Of a DNA stretch of 5,081 nucleotides, positions 1 to 5,081 are shown in pieces (positions within the stretch are counted from its first letter, which is position 1; each line of letters opens with the position of its first letter). The stretch comes from Gammaproteobacteria bacterium (GTDB lineage Bacteria > Pseudomonadota > Gammaproteobacteria > UBA6429 > Thiohalophilaceae), in contig QILH01000128.1 in assembly GCA_003233255.1 (NCBI GenBank), forward strand, positions 1 through 5,081, in the 5' to 3' direction. The position numbers and the translations under genes were made by a program. A model generated the notes under the pieces. The model did not search any database. It had not been told where the DNA came from and saw only the letters and a program-made list of their open reading frames with translations.

Positions 1-1
1 C

Positions 2-565
2 ACTTCCGCTGGCCTGATGTATTTCTGGCTAAGCCTGACCTTCGCTTTATTGGCGCCCCATGCCCTGGCAGAAGAGCCCAAAACCGATGAACAACCCGCC
101 AGCCAGGGCACCGTGACCACTCTAGATACGCAGATTCAGGATCTAAAAAAAGAAGTGCTCGACCTCAATCGTGATCTGTTTCTACTTGAAGAAGATTTAT
201 TATTCCCCGCCAACACCCAGTTCACGGTCTTCGTTTCGATGGACATTGGAATGACCTTTGATCTGGACGCCGTGCAGCTTCGGCTCGATGATCAAATAGT
301 CGGCAACCACCTGTACACAGAACGTGAACTCAAGGCGCTAAAACGAGGCGGCGTTCATCGATTCTATACCGGCAATTTAACCTCCGGCGAACATGAACTC
401 ATTGCCTACTTTGTCGGTAAAGGTCCCAAAGACCGTGACTACAAACGCGCCACAACATTAAAGGTCACAAAAGGCACCGAACCCCAGTTCGTTGAATTAA
501 AAATCAGTGATAGTGAAGCCAAACACCAACCTGAATTTAAAGCCAAGGTCTGGGAAGCAGAATAA
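2..565 (+). CDS. Exported coiled-coil protein with C-terminal beta-rich (Ig/PEGA-like) domain, probably 5'-partial
   Basis: I do not recognise this as a named gene. The first in-window ATG is at 17 and gives 182 residues; residue numbers here count from it. Residues 2-18 form a hydrophobic export signal ending in Ala-Leu-Ala before Glu-Glu, so cleavage after residue 18 is likely. Two things suggest the real start is upstream: no Shine-Dalgarno precedes the ATG, and the signal has no Lys/Arg n-region. The frame stays open back to base 2. Residues 20-32 look like a flexible linker. Residues 33-61 have hydrophobic residues at perfect 3-4 spacing, a classic coiled coil. Residues 66-163 alternate polar and hydrophobic residues in strand-like runs with a Gly-Glu-His turn (124-126), resembling small Ig/PEGA-type beta sandwiches. 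Inferred location is the periplasm, possibly as an oligomeric partner of the TPR proteins downstream. The next gene follows after 18 bases. Function is unknown; gene reality is well supported, the domain assignment less so. Confidence 0.8.
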   Translation, partial: TSAGLMYFWLSLTFALLAPHALAEEPKTDEQPASQGTVTTLDTQIQDLKKEVLDLNRDLFLLEEDLLFPANTQFTVFVSMDIGMTFDLDAVQLRLDDQIVGNHLYTERELKALKRGGVHRFYTGNLTSGEHELIAYFVGKGPKDRDYKRATTLKVTKGTEPQFVELKISDSEAKHQPEFKAKVWEAE

Positions 566-583
566 ACCGAATAAGAAATCAGT

Positions 584-2659
584 ATGAAGCAACGCACGTT
601 CCTATCTCTGCTCTTTAGTCTGCTCAGTTTTACTTGCCTGAGTACGCCCGGCTATGCAGAAGAAAAAAAGGAAACCCTGCAGGCCACCGAGATCTATGAC
701 CTGCGCTATGGCGAGACCTTATTTAATTATTTCCAGCAAAAATATTTTTCGGCCATTACTAACTTAATGGTTGCCAATGTACGCGATCCGATTCAGGTTC
801 AGGGCGAAGATCCAAATTTATTACTAGGCGGTTTATACCTCGCCTATGGTATGCATAACGATGCCAGTGTCCTGTTTCAGGAATTACTCTCCAGTGAATC
901 ACTACCCACCACACATGATAAGGCCTGGTACTACATTGCAAAATTACGCTATTTAAAAGGTTACACGGCACAGGCTGAGCTGGCCTTGCTCAAAATAAAA
1001 GATACCCTGCCTGAAGATCGTGAAGCTGAACGACTGCACTTGCTGGCCAACATTTACATGCGGCAAAAAAATTACTCCAAAGCGATTGAGTTACTAAAAG
1101 ATTTCGAGGGCAGTTCCGAATGGGAAGCCTACGCGCAGTTTAATCTGGGCGTCGCACTGGTGAAGGCTGGCCAACTCGAAGACGGTACGGATCTGTTAAA
1201 CGAAGTTAGCTCACTCGATCCCTTTAGCATCAATCATGAGCTCAATGCCTTACGCGACAAGGCCGCACTGGCACTGGGATTCACCTATATGCGCGCCAAC
1301 CGGGCGACGGACGCTGAAACTCAATTCAAACGGATTCGTTTAAACGGCCCACTGTCAAACAAAGCCCTGTTAGGCCTGGGCTGGTCTTTTACCAGTCAGG
1401 AAAAATACACTGAGGCACTAAGTCCCTGGCTGGAACTGCAGAACCGCAAAGCACTGGCGACAACCGTACAGGAATCCATGATCGCTATCCCGTTTACGAT
1501 TGAAAAGCTTGGAAAAAAACGTTTAGCCATGCAATATTACCAAAAAGCCATTGATGCCTATGGTGATGAGATAAACCGACTGGAAGAAGTGATGGTGGCC
1601 GTACAACGTGGCGAATTAATCGAAGCCATGCGTCCCGCCAATATCGATGATGAAACGTCGTTACCCCTAAATAGTTTTGGCTTACCAAAATCCATATCGG
1701 CGCCTTACCTGAATCAGATGATGGCCACCAACACCTTTCAGGAAGCCTATAAAAATTATCAAAGTTTGACCCACCTTAAATACATATTAAAACGCTGGTG
1801 GTCGCAGCTACCTGCGTATGAATTAATGCTAAACGAACGTCGTAACGCCTATTACAAAAAACTACCGGAAGTCGCCAGCGATGCACGTCTAAAAAGTATT
1901 AGCGGTATGCAGGACACGCGCAATAAAATCGCAAAAGAAATAAAACGAATAAAAACTGAAAGCGATGGGTTTGCTCTGGTTACCGAGGAAGAAGAAGAAC
2001 TGGTTTTAATCCTAAAGAACGTAGAAACAACACTGGCCCTGTTATCTAAAACTCAGGACATGAGCTACGAATACGAAAAATTTAAATTATTGCAGGGCGT
2101 GCTGGATTTTAAACTGCAAAGCGAATTCATTCCAAGACTGTGGTCGGTGCAAAACAATCTGAAACAACTTGATCGTGCGCTGGATCAATCCCGTAAAGCC
2201 AAACGCAGTCTGGTTAAAACCGCCAACAATGCGCCCAAATTTTTCGAAGGTTATGATCAAAAAATTGCCTGGTCAAAAACACGCATCAATAACCTGGTCA
2301 CCCGACTCAATTCCTCAATTAAAAGACAGGAACAATATATCCAGAAACTTGCTCGCGAAGGTTTAATAAAACGCCGGCAACAACTTGAAAATTATCATAT
2401 ACGAGCACGCTTTGGCATCGCTCGTCTCTATGATAGTTTAATTATAGATAAAGATAAAAAAGAAGCCGAAGCAGCACAAAAAGAGAAAGAAGAAGCCGAG
2501 CAAATGGATGACGAAACGGCGGCAGAAAATCCCACCGAGCTAGATGAAACTGAATCGGCTCAAGATCAAGAGCCTTCTAAACCAGCGATGTCAGCAGCAG
2601 AAGACGTTCCTGGCCAGGTTGATGATGGCCTGCCTAAGGAGGATCAAAATGCACAATAA
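584..2659 (+). CDS. Periplasmic tetratricopeptide-repeat protein with acidic C-terminal tail
   Basis: A complete 691-residue protein. The N-terminus is a typical Sec signal: basic n-region (Lys2, Arg4), hydrophobic core 6-20, and Gly-Tyr-Ala before Glu26, giving likely cleavage after residue 25. The only nearby Cys (18) is not in a lipobox, so a soluble periplasmic form is predicted. Residues about 76-325 contain tandem TPR-like helix pairs, for example 148-175 (LANIYMRQKNYSKAIELL), 181-212, 225-252 and 258-285 (LGLGWSF, then YTEAL). These usually form protein-binding superhelices. Residues about 330-620 are helical without clear TPR signatures, include Arg-Trp-Trp at 404-406, and have probable coiled-coil stretches near 465-490 and 566-600. 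From 621 the chain is highly charged, and 641-691 has 16 Asp/Glu against 2 Lys, so it is probably disordered. The start at 584 has only a weak upstream TAAGAA (572-577). It lies between two other exported proteins, so a structural role in an envelope complex is inferred. No enzymatic motif is visible. Confidence 0.92.
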   Translation: MKQRTFLSLLFSLLSFTCLSTPGYAEEKKETLQATEIYDLRYGETLFNYFQQKYFSAITNLMVANVRDPIQVQGEDPNLLLGGLYLAYGMHNDASVLFQELLSSESLPTTHDKAWYYIAKLRYLKGYTAQAELALLKIKDTLPEDREAERLHLLANIYMRQKNYSKAIELLKDFEGSSEWEAYAQFNLGVALVKAGQLEDGTDLLNEVSSLDPFSINHELNALRDKAALALGFTYMRANRATDAETQFKRIRLNGPLSNKALLGLGWSFTSQEKYTEALSPWLELQNRKALATTVQESMIAIPFTIEKLGKKRLAMQYYQKAIDAYGDEINRLEEVMVAVQRGELIEAMRPANIDDETSLPLNSFGLPKSISAPYLNQMMATNTFQEAYKNYQSLTHLKYILKRWWSQLPAYELMLNERRNAYYKKLPEVASDARLKSISGMQDTRNKIAKEIKRIKTESDGFALVTEEEEELVLILKNVETTLALLSKTQDMSYEYEKFKLLQGVLDFKLQSEFIPRLWSVQNNLKQLDRALDQSRKAKRSLVKTANNAPKFFEGYDQKIAWSKTRINNLVTRLNSSIKRQEQYIQKLAREGLIKRRQQLENYHIRARFGIARLYDSLIIDKDKKEAEAAQKEKEEAEQMDDETAAENPTELDETESAQDQEPSKPAMSAAEDVPGQVDDGLPKEDQNAQ
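2635..2642 (+). promoter_or_regulatory. Strong Shine-Dalgarno site for the TPR lipoprotein gene
   Basis: TAAGGAGG is an 8-base perfect complement to the usual bacterial 16S rRNA 3' end. It lies 6 bases before the ATG at 2649. It sits inside the last codons of the upstream gene (Pro684-Lys685-Glu686-Asp687), so gene 3 can be loaded by ribosomes independently as well as by translational coupling. It fixes the start of gene 3 at 2649. It is much stronger than the weak site before the 584 gene. Confidence 0.85.
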
Positions 2660-5081
2660 GATCCTGCTTTGCCTGATAGCAAGCCTGTCAATAGTGGGCT
2701 GTTCTTCAAACAGTAAGCAGCTGGCAACGATAGATAATATCGAAGATCGAAATATTGATTTAACCGAACCGCAAGGTGATTTACCCATCGATGAAGATAC
2801 GGCACGAAAGTATTATCAGGAATTCCTGTCGATCACCACAGATTACACACTTTACAGCCAGGCATTACGTCGTCTCGCCGACTTACAGCTTAAAGAAGGT
2901 GAAGAACAGCTCTCGGCTGATAGTGAAAAAGACGTCGAACAAGGCCAGCAAGATACTCAGGCCTCCATACGTCTGTACACGACCTACCTGGAATCTCACC
3001 CAAACCACCCCAATAACGATCAGATCCTGTATCAGCTCGCCAAGGCCTATGAGCTGAATGGTCAGCCTAAAAAATCCCTGGAGATACTGGATCGTATTAT
3101 GCACTTTTATCCCAACACCAGTTACCGGGATGAAGTACAGTTCCGCCGTGGCGAGATGTTATTTTTATTACGCCGTTACGCCAGTGCTGAACAGGCCTAC
3201 TTTGATATTGTCAAAAACAATCAGGAATCCCTGTTTTACGAAAAGGCCATCTATAAATTTGGCTGGACACAATTTAAAACCAATCGATATAAAGAAGCCT
3301 TGAGCAATTTCTTTATTATTCTCGATCGCAAATACCAACAGGGTATTCTTAAAACTAATGCCTCATTAAGTGATCTTGTCGGGCCTGAACGTGAACTCGT
3401 ACTCGATACCTTGCGTGCGGTCAGCCTAAGCTTTGCTTATCAATACAATGAACTCAACATAACGAATTACTTTACCCGCAATGGAAATCGCGCCTATGAA
3501 CCCCTGATTTATCTAAGTCTGGGCCGATTGCATATGGAAAAAGAACGTCCCAAGGATTCGGCCGATACCTATATGGCATTCGTGCAACGTTACCCGGCCT
3601 CACCGCTGGCGCCTGAGTTTCATACCGAAGCCATCAATGCCTATCAAAAAGGCGGTCTGACCTCGTTAGTGTTACCAGCAAAAGAAAAATTTATCACTCT
3701 ATATGGAGTCGGTTCCGAATACTGGAACAAACAAACGCCTGAGGCGCTCGAACAGATCAAACCCTTATTGGCCAAACATATTGTTGAGGTGGCTAACCAC
3801 CATCATGCGCTGGCACGTAAAACAAAAAAATCAAAACAGTTCCTGGTGGCCGCGAACTGGTACGGTCTTTATGTTAAAAATTTCCCACATGATCGTAAAA
3901 CGGCACAGATGAATTTTCTCAAAGCCGAAGCATTATATGATGGACGTTACTTTGTGCAATCAGCAGAGGAATTCGAGAAAGTTGCGTATGGCTACCCCGT
4001 ACATCCGAAAAGCGCAGAAGCTGGCTACGCGGCCATTTTAAGTTATAAACAAATTGAAAAGGCGCAACCGAAAAAATTTATTCTAAAAAATATTACCGTC
4101 GAAAATCCGGTGACGACGGCCGACGCAAAACAACCTGATGCTGCAGCTCAGCCTGCTTCAACCGGCCCAATCAGTTTACAGGACAAAGCCATTGCAGTGT
4201 CATTACGCTTTATTGAACAGTTCGCTAACGACAAGCGTGCCGTTTCGGTGATGGCCAGCACCGCCGATTATCTTTTCAAATCTAAAGACTACCTGCGTGC
4301 GGCATCGGTTGCGCAAAAGCTGGTTAAAAAGAATATCGCTGATCCTAAAATTGCCAAAACGGCCTGGAATGTATTGGGACATTCTCAGTTTGAGCTTGGC
4401 AATTATAGCGAAGCAGAAAAAGCATACCGTGAAAGCTTGCGCCGCTTATCCAAGAAAGACAAAAGCTATCGCGGCACGTATGACCGACTCGCGGCGAGTA
4501 TTTACAAACAGGGTGAACAGGCACGTGAAAAAGGCCAGGCCTCGGCTGCGGTCGCCCATTTCTTAAGAGTCAGACAAGTCACACCCGCATCGAGTTTAAC
4601 CCCGAACGCGGACTTTGATGCCGCCTCCACCCTGATTGAAACGAAGCAATTCAAACGGTCTTCCAGGTTACTGGAACAATTCCGCCGTAATTATCCGAAT
4701 CATAAATTGACTCGCGAGATTCCAGTCAAGCTTGCCCTGATATATAGCGAAACCGGACAAAGTGGCCGTGCCGCTCGAGAGATGGAACGCCTGGCCAAAG
4801 CGAATGCACGCAGCAACAAAAAATACAGTGCAGATTTATTGTGGAAGGCCGGTACCTTTTATGAAAAAGCCAAAATGAATAAGGATGCAACCCGTGTCTA
4901 TAATCAATTTGTAAAAGAACACCCCTACCCGTTAGAACGTTCGATGGAAGCCCGACATAAACTGGCCGAACAGGCACGCCGGTCAGGCAATAGCAAGTCC
5001 TGGGGACAACAACTACAGGCTATCATTCGAGCCGATGCTAGAGGCGGCTCACAACGCACACCTCGGACTCAATATCTGGCC
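2649..5081 (+). CDS. Large outer-membrane TPR lipoprotein, 3'-partial (runs off the window)
   Basis: The frame is open for 811 codons from the ATG at 2649 to the last base with no stop, so the C-terminus is missing. The N-terminus is a lipoprotein signal with Lys4, a hydrophobic core and the lipobox Ile-Val-Gly-Cys, which puts the lipidated Cys at 18. Ser19 at the +2 position predicts Lol-dependent sorting to the outer membrane. Residues 19-100 are polar and charged. TPR/BamD-CpoB-like helix pairs begin near 102: 102-118, 125-155 (YQLAKAYELNGQPKKSLEIL), 163-190, 197-228 (YKFGWTQFKTNRYKEAL), 284-336 and 397-470. An Ala/Pro/Thr-rich linker at about 474-511 separates a second block at 530-790, including 573-597 (LGHSQFELGNYSEAEKAY) and a stretch ending in FVKEHPYP near 762. 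Pro-terminated repeats such as these are typical of TPR_6-type periplasmic proteins. The gene overlaps the preceding one by 11 bases, indicating the same operon. A scaffold or partner-binding role is inferred; similar large TPR lipoproteins occur near proton-channel/gliding-type envelope genes. No catalytic residues are recognised. Confidence 0.93.
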   Translation, partial: MHNKILLCLIASLSIVGCSSNSKQLATIDNIEDRNIDLTEPQGDLPIDEDTARKYYQEFLSITTDYTLYSQALRRLADLQLKEGEEQLSADSEKDVEQGQQDTQASIRLYTTYLESHPNHPNNDQILYQLAKAYELNGQPKKSLEILDRIMHFYPNTSYRDEVQFRRGEMLFLLRRYASAEQAYFDIVKNNQESLFYEKAIYKFGWTQFKTNRYKEALSNFFIILDRKYQQGILKTNASLSDLVGPERELVLDTLRAVSLSFAYQYNELNITNYFTRNGNRAYEPLIYLSLGRLHMEKERPKDSADTYMAFVQRYPASPLAPEFHTEAINAYQKGGLTSLVLPAKEKFITLYGVGSEYWNKQTPEALEQIKPLLAKHIVEVANHHHALARKTKKSKQFLVAANWYGLYVKNFPHDRKTAQMNFLKAEALYDGRYFVQSAEEFEKVAYGYPVHPKSAEAGYAAILSYKQIEKAQPKKFILKNITVENPVTTADAKQPDAAAQPASTGPISLQDKAIAVSLRFIEQFANDKRAVSVMASTADYLFKSKDYLRAASVAQKLVKKNIADPKIAKTAWNVLGHSQFELGNYSEAEKAYRESLRRLSKKDKSYRGTYDRLAASIYKQGEQAREKGQASAAVAHFLRVRQVTPASSLTPNADFDAASTLIETKQFKRSSRLLEQFRRNYPNHKLTREIPVKLALIYSETGQSGRAAREMERLAKANARSNKKYSADLLWKAGTFYEKAKMNKDATRVYNQFVKEHPYPLERSMEARHKLAEQARRSGNSKSWGQQLQAIIRADARGGSQRTPRTQYLA

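Noticed and set aside
566..583. The 18-base gap between genes 1 and 2 as a site for a terminator or promoter
   Set aside because: It is too short for either, has no inverted repeat or T run, and holds only a weak ribosome-binding-like TAAGAA.
664..670. A-AAA-AAG, a dnaX-type -1 slippery heptamer, in the correct zero frame at codons 27-29 of the 691-residue protein
   Set aside because: The -1 frame hits TGA within ten codons. I see no upstream internal Shine-Dalgarno or obvious downstream hairpin, and Glu/Lys-rich starts of mature exported proteins produce such A runs by chance.
584..2659. Possible identity with BamD, CpoB/YbgF or a cellulose-synthase BcsC-type TPR protein
   Set aside because: The length, long non-TPR helical region, acidic tail and operon partners do not fit any of these. 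Only the general TPR class is supported.
759..3104. Several minus-strand open frames (759-971, 1494-1688, 2591-2788, 2883-3104)
   Set aside because: All are under 75 codons, antisense to well-supported genes, rich in Trp/His/Cys/Arg, and lack ribosome binding sites or domain-like content.
2776..3303. Two consecutive + strand frames of 93 and 81 codons that could be read as small genes
   Set aside because: They lie wholly inside the TPR lipoprotein in another frame, have no ribosome binding sites or recognisable domains, and are basic or Ser/Thr-rich in the way off-frame translations are.
3703..4566. Off-frame + strand frames at 3703-3912 and 4297-4566
   Set aside because: They are shadows of the lipoprotein coding frame; their Arg/Lys-rich composition and lack of start signals argue against real genes.
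4726..4977. Minus-strand open frame of 83 codons
   Set aside because: It is antisense to clear TPR sequence in the lipoprotein gene and shows no protein-like features of its own.

Overview
The window is a stretch of bacterial chromosome, read entirely on the + strand. It holds three tightly packed protein-coding genes with no room for anything else. Base composition is moderate (mid-to-upper 40s percent G+C by eye). The signal peptides, the lipobox and a Shine-Dalgarno site matching the usual 16S rRNA 3' end all point to a Gram-negative bacterium. The style of the proteins suggests a gammaproteobacterium, but nothing here fixes a genus.

Layout. (1) Positions 2-565: the 3' part, or nearly all, of a small secreted protein with a signal peptide, a very regular four-heptad coiled coil and a beta-rich C-terminal domain. 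Its true start probably lies before the window. (2) Positions 584-2659: a 691-residue periplasmic protein with a cleavable signal peptide, an N-terminal TPR (tetratricopeptide repeat) superhelix, a long non-TPR helical region and a strongly acidic disordered tail. (3) Positions 2649-5081: a very large TPR lipoprotein, open for 811 codons to the window edge with no stop. It has a clear lipobox and a Ser after the lipidated Cys, which predicts outer-membrane anchoring. Gene 3 starts inside gene 2 with an 11-base overlap and is served by an unusually good ribosome binding site buried in the end of gene 2.

All three products are predicted to be exported, and all look like scaffold or protein-interaction modules (coiled coil, beta sandwich, TPR superhelices). 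No catalytic domain, transmembrane permease, DNA-binding domain or nuclease is visible. The arrangement fits one operon encoding an envelope-spanning protein assembly. From general knowledge, large periplasmic and lipoprotein TPR proteins of this kind in Proteobacteria often neighbour TolQ/ExbB-TolR/ExbD-type proton-channel genes and AgmX/PglI-like proteins. That association is an inference here, because the flanks are not in the window.

No RNA genes, mobile elements, CRISPR arrays, promoters or terminators were found. The longest non-coding gap is 18 bases (566-583).
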